A DNA stretch of 24,547 nt from Prevotella sp. UBA3837 (GTDB lineage Bacteria > Bacteroidota > Bacteroidia > Bacteroidales > Bacteroidaceae): contig DGHX01000181.1 in NCBI GenBank assembly GCA_002392835.1, forward strand, positions 1 to 24,547, given 5' to 3'. Positions within the stretch are counted from its first letter, which is position 1; each line of letters opens with the position of its first letter. The position numbers and the translations under genes are program-made. Shown here piece after piece: positions 8,639 through 17,100 of this stretch. The notes beneath the pieces are model-generated. The model was not told where the DNA came from and made no database searches. It worked only from the letters and a program-made list of their open reading frames with translations.

Positions 8639-8843
8639 GGGAGTTAAAGGAGTTAAGGGAGTTAAAGGAGTTAAAGACGATAGTCTTTACCCTTGTTTTC
8701 CCTTCGGAGACAGTCTTTACCCTTGTTTCCCTTCGGAGACAGACTTTACCCTTGTTTTCCCTTCGGAGAAGGAATCATGGAGCAACAAGACTGACGTCTT
8801 TAACTCCCTTAACTCCTTTAACTCCTTTAACTCCTTTAACTCC
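8639..8843. repeat. GGAGTTAAA inverted repeat with three 30-bp direct repeats in the loop
   Basis: Left arm 8639-8679 is built of GGAGTTAAA/G nonamers; right arm 8795-8843 holds the reverse complement, with 38 of 41 inner positions matching. The loop carries three direct repeats of 29-30 bp at 8682-8711, 8712-8740 and 8741-8770 (unit begins AGTCTTTACCCTTG and ends CCCTTCGGAGA). It fills the 263-nt gap between the fasciclin-type gene and SusC-1. No gene is seen here; the open frame over it on the plus strand is only the translated repeat (GVKGVKGVK). Confidence 0.92.
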
Positions 8844-8857
8844 ACGGCTTAGTTGAA

Positions 8858-10612
8858 TCAATAGTTGTTCACCGTGGGTCGCAGGCACCAGTGGTTCAGC
8901 TTCACGTTTGTCTTTCCTGCCCAGTTGTCGCACTTGATGCGGAAGACGAGCTGCACGGCCGATCCGTCGCCATGCACGTCGGGTATGACCAGCTCGTCGA
9001 TGGTTCGTCCGCCGTCGGTGTCGTAGTTGTCGGCACGGCTGTTGCCGCCCATCTCGCGCACGTACTGCGAGTCGTAGCCCTCGGGGTGGCGGTTGGGCAG
9101 CGTGGTGCCGCGGTCATAGTGGTAGGCGGTGCTGGAGCCCCAGATGACGGGGTCGGAAGTCATGACCTCCTGTCCGTCGGCAAAGACGGTGAAGGTGACG
9201 GTGAGGTTCTGGTTCTGCACCGAGCCGGTGGCCAGTCGGTAGGCGCCGGGCGGCACGAGATAGGGGTGCACGGTGCCGTCGTCGCTGAGCTTGATGGGTG
9301 TGAAGTCGAGCACGAAGCCGTCGTCGTCGTTCAGCTCCGACGGCTTGTCGAAGCGCAGCACGCGGTTCTCGTGCAGGGGCCACACGCCGGCCCACGGTGT
9401 CCAGGCCGTCACCTCGGTGTCGCACGACTTGAAGTTCAGGTTCACCGTCTTGAAGTACTCGGCCTTCTGCTCGGCGGTGCAGTTCTCGTAGAGGTGGAAC
9501 TCGTCCTTCAGGCGGTACATGAGCACGTTGTTGGGTATGTGCAGCCGCGTCACATGATATACTATGGCGTTTGACAGCTCTATGGGGTTGGCCACGTCCA
9601 CCTGCTGCACGCTGGTGCGCCACTGCGTGCTGTAGATGCTGCTCAGGTCAGTGTCGTCGGTGGTCTGCAGCTGTGCGGCGTTGTAGCGCTGGCTGAAGAA
9701 GGCGGTCTTCAGAATCCACTGGCGCAGGATGCTGTCGGGGCGCTCCATCTGCCAGGCCTCCAGGCGCTTGTGGGCGTCGTCGAGGGCCTGGTTGATGACG
9801 TCGTTGGAGCAGAGGAGCATGGTGGCCGTGAGCGACTCGCTGTTCATGTCGAAGTTGACTTTGTCGAAGAACGTGTTGGTGTAGATGAACACCGAGTCAT
9901 AGACGGTGTTGCCCTGCTCGTTGACGCTGACGGCCTTGGAGTGTGCGCGGTCGAACTCACGCCCGCCGCTGGCCAGGACCATGTCGCGGAAGATGGAGTA
10001 GTCGTCGGGCAGCTGGTCGATGTAGTCGCGCAGCGAGGTGGGCGTCTCAATCATGTCTGAGATGACGTAGATGTAGCCCGTTGTGGTCTTGATGACCTCT
10101 TTCACTGCTCCGTTGTTGAAGAGGATGTGGTCAACGATGTTGCCTTTCTGTCCCAGCTCGTCGATGGTGACGTTGACATACTTTCCGTGCCACATCATGA
10201 GCCTTGTGCCGTCCTCGAGGTTGGCAGGCGAGATGCTGATGTCGCTGACGTGCGAGCGTGTGATGAAGTCTGCGTCGTCCTGCGGCTGGCGGAAGTGGTC
10301 ATCGGTGACGACGAGCAGCGTTGAGAGCTGTCCCTTCTGCTGCAGCTCGTCGTAGATGCCATGCTGTCGGAAGAGCTGGTCCATCTTCGATAGGTCGCTG
10401 CGGCTCTGCATATACTGCTGCGAGGTCTGCTCCACTATCTTCAGCTCCTCGTTGGCAATGGTGCTCTCGGCCTGGGCGTAGTGGTCGTCGTCCTCCAGGC
10501 TGGAGCAGGAGGCGAAGAGGCATAACCCCAACAGCAGCCTCACCCCCAGCCCCTCTCCGAACGGAGAGGGGAGTATATAGTTCCGAACCCTATTAAATAC
10601 TAATGTTTTCAT
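8858..10612 (-). CDS. Fasciclin-like (FAS1) surface lipoprotein, divergent, 584 aa
   Basis: The signal peptide ends in LCLFASC with the lipid cysteine at residue 36; SSLEDDDHY follows. A FAS1-type pattern is visible: LSTLLVVTDDHFRQ near residues 95-110 corresponds to the family's TLFVPTNDAF strand, and GYIYVISDMIETP to the closing NGxIHVID strand that usually ends a FAS1 domain. A second, weaker FAS1-like part may lie at about 200-350. The last 170 residues (from about 410: VLDFTPIKLSDDG ... CDNWAGKTNVKLNHWCLRP) look like a beta-sandwich and resemble in layout the C-terminal part of the next protein upstream. FAS1 domains mediate adhesion or ligand binding at cell surfaces. The SusE/SusF position in this operon suggests an accessory surface binder. 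The signal contains PSPFGEGLGVRL, encoded by a palindromic repeat. The exact role is inferred. Confidence 0.75.
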   Translation of the reverse strand: MKTLVFNRVRNYILPSPFGEGLGVRLLLGLCLFASCSSLEDDDHYAQAESTIANEELKIVEQTSQQYMQSRSDLSKMDQLFRQHGIYDELQQKGQLSTLLVVTDDHFRQPQDDADFITRSHVSDISISPANLEDGTRLMMWHGKYVNVTIDELGQKGNIVDHILFNNGAVKEVIKTTTGYIYVISDMIETPTSLRDYIDQLPDDYSIFRDMVLASGGREFDRAHSKAVSVNEQGNTVYDSVFIYTNTFFDKVNFDMNSESLTATMLLCSNDVINQALDDAHKRLEAWQMERPDSILRQWILKTAFFSQRYNAAQLQTTDDTDLSSIYSTQWRTSVQQVDVANPIELSNAIVYHVTRLHIPNNVLMYRLKDEFHLYENCTAEQKAEYFKTVNLNFKSCDTEVTAWTPWAGVWPLHENRVLRFDKPSELNDDDGFVLDFTPIKLSDDGTVHPYLVPPGAYRLATGSVQNQNLTVTFTVFADGQEVMTSDPVIWGSSTAYHYDRGTTLPNRHPEGYDSQYVREMGGNSRADNYDTDGGRTIDELVIPDVHGDGSAVQLVFRIKCDNWAGKTNVKLNHWCLRPTVNNY

Positions 10613-10683
10613 GAGTGCTTTTATACTTTATTGTTATTGCTATACTTACCGTTCTCCCCTTTCCCATCGGAGAGGGGCTGGGA
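10544..10683 (-). repeat. CCCCTCTCCG palindrome pair around the start codon of the 584-aa lipoprotein
   Basis: Plus 10544-10573 and the reverse complement of 10654-10683 match at 26 of 30 positions. The first copy is itself a near-perfect palindrome (CCCCTCTCCG/CGGAGAGGGG) and encodes PSPFGEGLG in the signal peptide. The second lies 4 nt behind the stop of the upstream gene. The start codon (10610-10612) is in the 80-nt loop. The geometry is the same as in the heptamer repeats, with an unrelated sequence. Confidence 0.85.
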
Positions 10684-10687
10684 CTTA

Positions 10688-12415
10688 TCAGTCAATGGGA
10701 ATGAACCTGATGCAGTCGAACTGCAGGCTGAAGTTGCTGTTGGTGCTGGCTGCCGGGTCGAGGATCACGAAGCTGAAGGTGTGGCTGGCGGTCTCGGGGA
10801 ACTGCACCTCGTCGAAGATGGTGCTGGTGTAGACGCCTGGCAGCGGCGATGCCACCTTGGTGTAGGGTGCGGTGAAGGTGGTGCAGTCGTCGCGGTCGTC
10901 GAAGCTCATCTTCAGCAGTCCGCCGTTGCCGTCGGTCTGCTGGCGCATGAAGTTGTTGCCGGTCATGTAGACGATGGTCAGCTCCACGCGGTAGCGTCCG
11001 CGGACGATGGTGGGCGTCTGCATGCTGACGTGCCCCATGTAGCCCACGTTGAAGACGATGCGGTCGTAGTTGTTGGCCTCCTTCATGTTGCTCTTGCAGG
11101 TGACGTAGTCGATGTCGCTGTAGTTATGGTTGCTCGAGCCTGCCTCGCCCAGCTCATACTGGAAGCAGGGTGCCTGCCCCACACGGAAGCGCTGCTCGCT
11201 GCTGGTGGGCTCTGCGGGCTGGTAGTACTGTGCATCGACGATGTTCTTGATGTCGGTATAGTCGGCCAGGTCCCAGAGCACGGCGGTCTGCTCAGGCTCC
11301 CAGACGGGCATCCAGCCGTCCACCTCGTGCACGTAGCCGTTCTTCGAGAGGACGTCGGATGCAGCTGGCACGAAGTGCACGGGCTGCGACTGCGCGTTGA
11401 TGGTGTAGCGGTCGGCCTCGGTGGCGGCCAGCGTGTCGACGGTGACGGTGAACACCTGGTTCTTGGCCGACGAGCTCCAGATGCGTGTCACCTCCGAACC
11501 GTTCATGGCTCCCAGGGCGGCTGTGGTGTACTGGTTCTGCAGGATGTGGTAGCCCACATACTCGCGCAGCAGCGAGTCGTCGGTCAGCCCGTCGCGGTCG
11601 GCTTGTCGCAGCTGCTGTCGCAGCTGTTCCAGCGAGCTGATGCCTGCCCGCTGGAAGGTGGCGTCAGTGACGTTGAGCAGCGTATAATAATAATGTGTAA
11701 TGACGCGCTGGCGGTCGGCATTGAGCGTGGTGTCCACCACGGTGCTCAGCTTCTTGTCCCATCCTGTGGCCCTGAGTGCGTCGACCATCACTGTGGAGCG
11801 CCCGCCGTCGTTGACGCGGTCGAAGACGGTCTCCACGAGCGGTGTCATGGCCCTCGAGAGCACGTAGACCTTGCCGTTGAAGGCGCTGAGGCCCATCTCT
11901 ATGACGCGCCCCTCGTCGTTGAGGGTGGCCTGTCCGGCGTGCAGCGAGTCGATGGCGATGGTGATGACGTCCTGGTTGAGGTTCTGCACCTGCTTCTTCT
12001 GCACGAAGGCATCGGGCAGTATGGAGTCCTTCACGGTGTGGTAGAGTATGAACTGGCGCATGTACTCGCGCGATAGCTGCTGCAGGCTGTCTACGCCGCG
12101 GCGCTGGTAGAACTCGCGCATGGCCTCGTCGTTGGGCACGAAGGCCGTGAAGCTGACTCCGCTCGACGACTGGTTCAGGGCGTTGAACATGTCGCTGTAG
12201 CGCAGGGCCTTCACATACTCGCCGAAGCCCTCCTGCTCGGTGAGGAAGGTGGAGATGGGCGAGGCCAGGCTGTTGAGGTAGGTCTGGTCCTTGAAGGGGT
12301 CGCTGTTCACGTCGAACACGTCCTTGTCGCATGATGTGAGCATCATGACAAATGACAAATGACAAATGATAAATGACAAACCTATCAGATGACGTTTCAT
12401 TATCTTTGTATTCAT
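10688..12415 (-). CDS. Fasciclin (FAS1) domain surface lipoprotein with C-terminal beta domain, 575 aa
   Basis: The lipoprotein signal LIGLSFIICHLSFVMMLTSC has its cysteine at residue 29, followed by acidic DKDVFDVNSD. FAS1 domain A (about 45-185) shows the family motif FTAFVPNDEAMREFY at 89-103 and the H-motif-like YMRQFILYHTVKD; it closes with NGKVYVLSRAMTPLVETV. Domain B (about 195-375) is FAS1-like in layout (FDRVNDGGRSTVMVDALRATGW ... LLREYVGYHILQNQYTT ... KNGYVHEVDGWM). The C-terminal part (about 410-575) reads as beta strands (RYRVELTIVYM ... HTFSFVILDPA) and may be a carbohydrate-binding-type sandwich, which is inference. It starts 42 nt after SusD-2 and ends 75 nt before the next lipoprotein. 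The ATG at 12415 gives a signal of normal length; a second Met is at residue 6. Confidence 0.85.
   Translation of the reverse strand: MNTKIMKRHLIGLSFIICHLSFVMMLTSCDKDVFDVNSDPFKDQTYLNSLASPISTFLTEQEGFGEYVKALRYSDMFNALNQSSSGVSFTAFVPNDEAMREFYQRRGVDSLQQLSREYMRQFILYHTVKDSILPDAFVQKKQVQNLNQDVITIAIDSLHAGQATLNDEGRVIEMGLSAFNGKVYVLSRAMTPLVETVFDRVNDGGRSTVMVDALRATGWDKKLSTVVDTTLNADRQRVITHYYYTLLNVTDATFQRAGISSLEQLRQQLRQADRDGLTDDSLLREYVGYHILQNQYTTAALGAMNGSEVTRIWSSSAKNQVFTVTVDTLAATEADRYTINAQSQPVHFVPAASDVLSKNGYVHEVDGWMPVWEPEQTAVLWDLADYTDIKNIVDAQYYQPAEPTSSEQRFRVGQAPCFQYELGEAGSSNHNYSDIDYVTCKSNMKEANNYDRIVFNVGYMGHVSMQTPTIVRGRYRVELTIVYMTGNNFMRQQTDGNGGLLKMSFDDRDDCTTFTAPYTKVASPLPGVYTSTIFDEVQFPETASHTFSFVILDPAASTNSNFSLQFDCIRFIPID
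12346..12380 (-). repeat. Five heptamers in the signal-peptide coding region of the 575-aa lipoprotein
   Basis: Exactly five 7-nt units (TGACAAA, three times, TGATAAA, TGACAAA) that encode LSFIICHLSFV on the minus strand. A CATGATG/CATCATG hairpin with a 4-nt loop lies next to it (about 12330-12346), as in SusD-1. No inverted partner was found in the 42-nt upstream gap. Confidence 0.88.
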
Positions 12416-12417
12416 AT

Positions 12418-12454
12418 CTCTCAGTTTCTAAGTTTCTCAGTTTTCTCAGTTTCC
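12418..12454 (-). repeat. Short tandem repeat in the leader of the 575-aa lipoprotein gene
   Basis: Four copies of an 8-9 nt unit (mRNA sense AAACTGAGA) fill the gap between the SusD-2 stop and the ATG at 12415. The message is strongly purine-rich just before the start codon, which may help initiation in a group that uses little Shine-Dalgarno pairing. Confidence 0.7.
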
Positions 12455-12457
12455 ATG

Positions 12458-14083
12458 TCATTTCGCCGTTCCGTAGTAGGGGTTCTGCTCAAGCAGCTTG
12501 TTGTGCTCAATGTCGGCCTGTGGCACGGGCAGGTACCATGCGTTCTCATCCTGCAGCACGGAGAGTATCCACTGCTGGTTGGTGGTCTCGTTGCCCTCTA
12601 CGACCTTGCTGATGAACTGGCTCTTGTACTTGTGGTTGCCTATGCGTCCGAACCACAGCAGGTCGTACCACCGCTTGCCCTCGGCCATGAACTCCAGCTC
12701 CTTCTGGTCGAGAATCTCCTCGAGCAGCGTCAGCTCGTCGAGGTTGCTGGTGTCCATGGGTTCGAGCAGTGCGCGCTGGCGGATCCTGTTGATGAGCTGC
12801 ACGGCCTCTGCCCACGAGCCCTCGCCCTTCATGGTGAGGGCCTGCGCCTTCATGAGCATGATTTCTGCCACGCGGTAGATGATGAAGTTGGCATCCTGAT
12901 AGACGCGTGCGCCGCCGGTGATGTCGGGCACGTCGGTGCCGTAGTACTTCCAGATGTACAGCTGGTTGCTCACCTGCCATGCGTTCGGCTGTCCGTTGTC
13001 GGGCACGTAGGTGTTGAGCAGCATGCGGCCCATGCGGCCGTCCTCGGTCAGGCCCTGGTCCTTCAGCAGCTGCGTCTCGGCCTTCATGCGCTCCATGGCC
13101 CGCGGCGTGGGCCTTAGTGCCGGCGAGCCGGTGGGGGTGAAGAGCGATGCGAAGTTGTTCGTCTCCTGGTTGGCGGCGTAGTCCCAGTTCAGCTCGAAGA
13201 TGCTCTCGTTGCTGTTGCCGGGGTAGAACATGGTGAACCAGTCGTTGGTGTTCGACATGAAGGCAGGGCGGAAGGCGTCGGTGGCGTTGAGGATGAGGTT
13301 ACAGTACTCTATGCACTGGTCGTAGTCCTCGCTCCACAGGCATGCGTCGGCCATGAGGGCGTAGAGTGCCCACTTCGTGGCGCGGCCCTTCGTGGCCCAC
13401 TCCTCCTCGTAGGTGCCCTTGGCGGCTCCCGTGGCGAGGATGGTCTTGATGTCCTCCTTGATGCGTGCCAGGATTTCCTGCTCCGACGACTTGGCCAGGT
13501 CGAACGAGGCCTGGTCGTTGACGTAGGCCTGCAGCACCATGGGCACGTCGCGGTAGTTCTTCACCAGCAGCAGGAAGCAGTAGTCGCGCAGGAAGTATGC
13601 CTCTGCCAGGTGCGAGTTGCGTATGGCGTCGTAGTAGGTGTCGTCGTCCACGCCTGGGGCGTACATGATGACGGAGTTGGCCAGTCCGATGACCTTGTAG
13701 ACGTTGCTCCAGTCGCACAGCGAGTGGCTGCTGGTCATGTTGAAGTCCTGCAGCTTGGCGTCGCCGCTGTTGAGGGTGTAGATGGCCCCTCCGCGCAGCT
13801 CGCCCCACTTCACTATCTGCGGCACGCACTGGCGCATGTAGTAGTAGCCCGATGCGATGACGGCCTCTACGTCCTCCTTCGACTTCCAGTAGTCGTCGGT
13901 CACCTGCTCGTTGTTGGGCAGCACGTCGAGCCAGTCAGTGCAGGAGGTGAGCGGCGCTACGCTAAATAATAAAGATGAAATAATAAATAATAAACTTATG
14001 CGCAGGGAGTGCCTTCGGTTTCGCTCCTTGAGGTTTCCCACAGGTTTCTTTATAAGTATCTGGTTACTCATAGCTGTATTCAT
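12458..14083 (-). CDS. SusD/RagB-family outer-membrane lipoprotein (SusD-2), 541 aa
   Basis: A lipobox LTSC gives the lipid cysteine at residue 48, followed by TDWLDVLPNNEQVTDDYW, the classic SusD N-terminus. Further family marks are DVEAVIASGYYYMRQ, the ATKWALYALMADACLW TPR helix and near the C-terminus LEFMAEGKRWYDLLWFGRIG, the hallmark of the SusD/RagB carboxyl domain. The protein caps SusC-2 and binds its ligand at the cell surface. The frame opens with a TTG at 14092; ATG at 14083 (MNTAM) is preferred and matches the start of the next lipoprotein (MNTKIM). The signal has an unusually long N-region, about 28 residues with many Lys and Arg (KKPVGNLKERNRRHS) before the hydrophobic core, partly made by repeats. 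It starts 55 nt after SusC-2. Confidence 0.93.
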   Translation of the reverse strand: MNTAMSNQILIKKPVGNLKERNRRHSLRISLLFIISSLLFSVAPLTSCTDWLDVLPNNEQVTDDYWKSKEDVEAVIASGYYYMRQCVPQIVKWGELRGGAIYTLNSGDAKLQDFNMTSSHSLCDWSNVYKVIGLANSVIMYAPGVDDDTYYDAIRNSHLAEAYFLRDYCFLLLVKNYRDVPMVLQAYVNDQASFDLAKSSEQEILARIKEDIKTILATGAAKGTYEEEWATKGRATKWALYALMADACLWSEDYDQCIEYCNLILNATDAFRPAFMSNTNDWFTMFYPGNSNESIFELNWDYAANQETNNFASLFTPTGSPALRPTPRAMERMKAETQLLKDQGLTEDGRMGRMLLNTYVPDNGQPNAWQVSNQLYIWKYYGTDVPDITGGARVYQDANFIIYRVAEIMLMKAQALTMKGEGSWAEAVQLINRIRQRALLEPMDTSNLDELTLLEEILDQKELEFMAEGKRWYDLLWFGRIGNHKYKSQFISKVVEGNETTNQQWILSVLQDENAWYLPVPQADIEHNKLLEQNPYYGTAK

Positions 14084-14134
14084 GCCTCTCAATTATACTT
14101 TTTTCTTTTATATTTGTTATTTAGGGCGAAGCCC
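13963..14134 (-). repeat. Degenerate heptamer inverted repeat around the SusD-2 start codon
   Basis: Plus 13963-13994 is an AT-rich variant of the heptamer array (TAAATAA units) that encodes ISLLFIISSLLFS; 14099-14123 matches its reverse complement at about 20 of 25 positions. The hairpin GGGC-GAA-GCCC (14124-14134) abuts the outer arm, 4 nt from the SusC-2 stop. The start codon (14081-14083) lies in the loop. The match is weaker than at the SusC-2 and SusD-1 joints. Confidence 0.7.
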
Positions 14135-14138
14135 GCAC

Positions 14139-17100
14139 TTAGAAGTCGAGGTTCACGCCGAATGCGAATCGCTTTGACACGGGCGTGGTGGCGTTGTCGC
14201 GCACGATGCTGGTGGCGCTGGGCATCTTCACCTCGGGGTCCTGTCCCTTGTAGCCGGTCCAGGTAAAGAGGTCGTAGGCGGTGGCGAAGACGTTCAGTCG
14301 GGTGATGCCCACCTTCTTCAGCCACTCCTTGGGCACGTTGTAGCTCAGCGAGAGTGTCTTCAGCCTCAGGAAGGAGGCATCCTCCACGAAGCGGTCGCTG
14401 CCCAGGTAGTTGTAGCCCATGCCGTAGAGGGCGCGCGGTATGTCGGTCTGGTCGCCCTCGTTGCGCCAGCGGTGCAGCACGGCGGTGCTCTGGTTGGCCA
14501 CGCCGCGCATGTTCTCCAGCGAGATGCGTGCGCCGTTGATGACCTTCTGTCCGTAGCGTCCGTAGAAGAAGGTGGTCAGCGTGAGCTGGCGCCAGCGCAC
14601 CTGGAATCCGCCGCCGCCGAAGAACTTCGGGTTGGCGTTACCCAGGTACACGATGTCGCTCTCGTTGATGACGCCGTCGTGGTTGATGTCCTCATACTTG
14701 GCGTCGCCGGGGTACACCTGCTCTGTGCCGTTCTTCATGGTGATGGCCTTCTGCTGCCAGTCGGTCATGATGTTTCCCTCGGCGTCGCGGGCGTAGGTCT
14801 CGTCGGTGTTCTGGTACACGCCCAGGTAGCGGTATCCGTAGAAGGAGCCCACGGGTGCGTTCTCCACGATGCGCAGGGCATAGTTGCCGTTGCCGAAGGA
14901 GTAGTTGTCCATGACCCACGTCGACGGCAGCTCCTTCACCTTGTTCACGTTTCGGCTGATGTTGGCGTTGACGCTGATGGTCCAGTCCTTGTTGCGGAAG
15001 ATTTCGTAGTCCATGCGCATCTCCACGCCCTTGTTGCTCATCTTTCCGCTGTTGATGTACTTCACCGAGCTGTAGCCCGTCGACACGGGCAGCTTGGTGT
15101 CCTTGAGCAGCATGTCGCTGGTCTGCTTGTCGTAGTAGTCGAAGGTGAAGTTCAGTCGGTCCCACAGGCGCAGGTCGATACCGAAGTCGGCCTCGCGTGT
15201 AGTCTCCCACTTCAGGTTGTCCAGCTGCATGCGGTCAGGCACGACGGCGGGCATGTTCATGTACTGTCCCAGGCTCTTGTATGCTCCCAGGTATATGCTG
15301 GCTCCGCTGGGCGATGTTCCGCTCCATCCGTATCCCACGCGCACCTTTGCCGTGGTGAGCCATTTCTTGATGTCCTCTGTCCAGAAGTGCTCCTGCTCGG
15401 CGTTCCATGCCAGTCCGAAGGCGGGGAATGTTCCCCATCGCTTCTCCTTACCCATGGTTGAGTTTCCCTCGCGGTTCAGGGTGGCACGCAGCACATATCG
15501 GTTGTCGTAGCTGTACACGCCCTGTGCTATGAGGCTGATGCTGCGGCGCTCGCTGTTGCCCGAGCCTGAGCTGGCCACCACGCTGCCCACGACGGGGTCG
15601 CTGAGGTTGGCCGAGGCGTTGCCGTAGGTAGAGCTGGTGTAGCTGAAGCTCTGGTTGTCGCTGGTGCGCACCAGTGCGGTGGCTATGACCTTGTGCTTCT
15701 CGGCGAAGGTCTGGTTGTAGAGCAGCTTGTTCTCCGTCTGCAGCGAGAAGGCGTCGCTGGTGGCGTCGGTCGAGCGGTTGGCGTTGCTGTTCGTCCAGAG
15801 CACGCCGGTGGCCTCCTGGGGCAGGAACTTCTTGTTCTTCGTGGTCGACATGTTCATCGACACCCATCCCTGGTACTGCAGGCCGAAGGGGAAGTCATAC
15901 TCCAGCGTGATGGTCATCTTCTCCTGCCGCTGCGTGGTCTTGTTGTAGCCCTTCTCCACCAGTGCCACGGGGTTGTAGTTGCTGCTGTAGGCACCCTGGA
16001 AGTCCTCCTGCTGTGTGAAGAAGACGCCGGTGGGCTCCTTCGTCACGGGGTCTATCCAGTAGGGGCTCAGGTTGGGCATCTTCCTCATGGCCATGGAGCG
16101 GGCGTCGCCCAGCACGTTGGCGTCCTTGTTGGTGTTCGAGAACGAGAAGTCGGTGCGCACGCGGAGCACGTCGCTGAACTTATAGGTGATCTTCATGCCG
16201 GCCGAGAGTCGCTGCACGCCCGTTCCGCGCGTGGTGCCCTGCTCGTCGTAGTAGCCCAGGTTGAGCTTGTACACGGCCTTCTCGCCGCCTCCGGTCATTG
16301 AGAAGTTGTTGTCGGTGACGAGTGCGTCCTGCTTCACTGCCTCCAGCCAGTCGGTGTCGGTGTTGTACTCGTCGAAGTAGCGGTATGTGGGGTCGTAGTT
16401 CAGCTCCAGGTTGTTGAACAGCATGTTCATCTCGTTGGCGGCGCTGTTCACGCCCTTGGCGTTGGCGGCGTTCCAGATGGCATCCTGCATCATCGACACA
16501 TACTGCGGCCCGTTGAGCAGGGGCACGCTCTCGGGCTCCTTCTTGAAGGTGAGCTTGCTTGAGAACGAGAACTTGGTCTTGCCCATGGCTCCGCGCTTGG
16601 TGTTGATGAGCAGCACGCCGTTGGCGCCCTTCGTGCCGTAGATGGCGGTGGCCGATGCGTCCTTGAGCACCTCGATGCTCTCGATGTTGGCGGGGGCTAT
16701 GTTCAGCAGTGCGCCGAAGTCCTCTTCATTGGCGGTGGCAAAATTAAAGTCCTCGCTGATGTCGACATCCTGCGGCACGCCGTCGATGACGATGAGTGGC
16801 TCGTTGCTGGCGCTGAGCGAGCTGGTACCGCGTATGCGGATGCTGCTGCGGGCGCCGGGGTCGCCGCCCAGGTTGATGTCCAGTCCGGCCACCTGTCCCT
16901 GCAGGGCCTCCTCCACGCTGGTCACGGGCGCCGTCTCCACGATGGCGTTCAGGTCAATCTTCTGCACTGACGAGGTCTGCTCCATGCGGCTGATGCCCAT
17001 GCCGTCGCGCCCGCCGCGCTGGCCCGTCACCTGCACCTCCTTCAGCGTGGTGCTGTTCTCCATGGTGAAGTTCTGCACCGTCTGGCCGGTGTACTTCACG

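Noticed and set aside
8637..8852. A 71-codon plus-strand frame with GVKGVKGVK and FNSFNSFNS
   Set aside because: It is a direct translation of the nonamer inverted repeat, whose unit length is a multiple of three and so stays open.
10631..12076. A 481-codon open frame on the plus strand opposite the 575-aa fasciclin lipoprotein
   Set aside because: Low-complexity antisense translation (VVVAV, HVDV, GLG) without signal peptide or motif; the minus-strand frame has FAS1 motifs and a lipobox.
12418..12454. The AAACTGAGA repeat as inverted partner of the downstream heptamer array
   Set aside because: When the two were compared base by base only short scattered matches were found, so no stem like those at the other joints is claimed.
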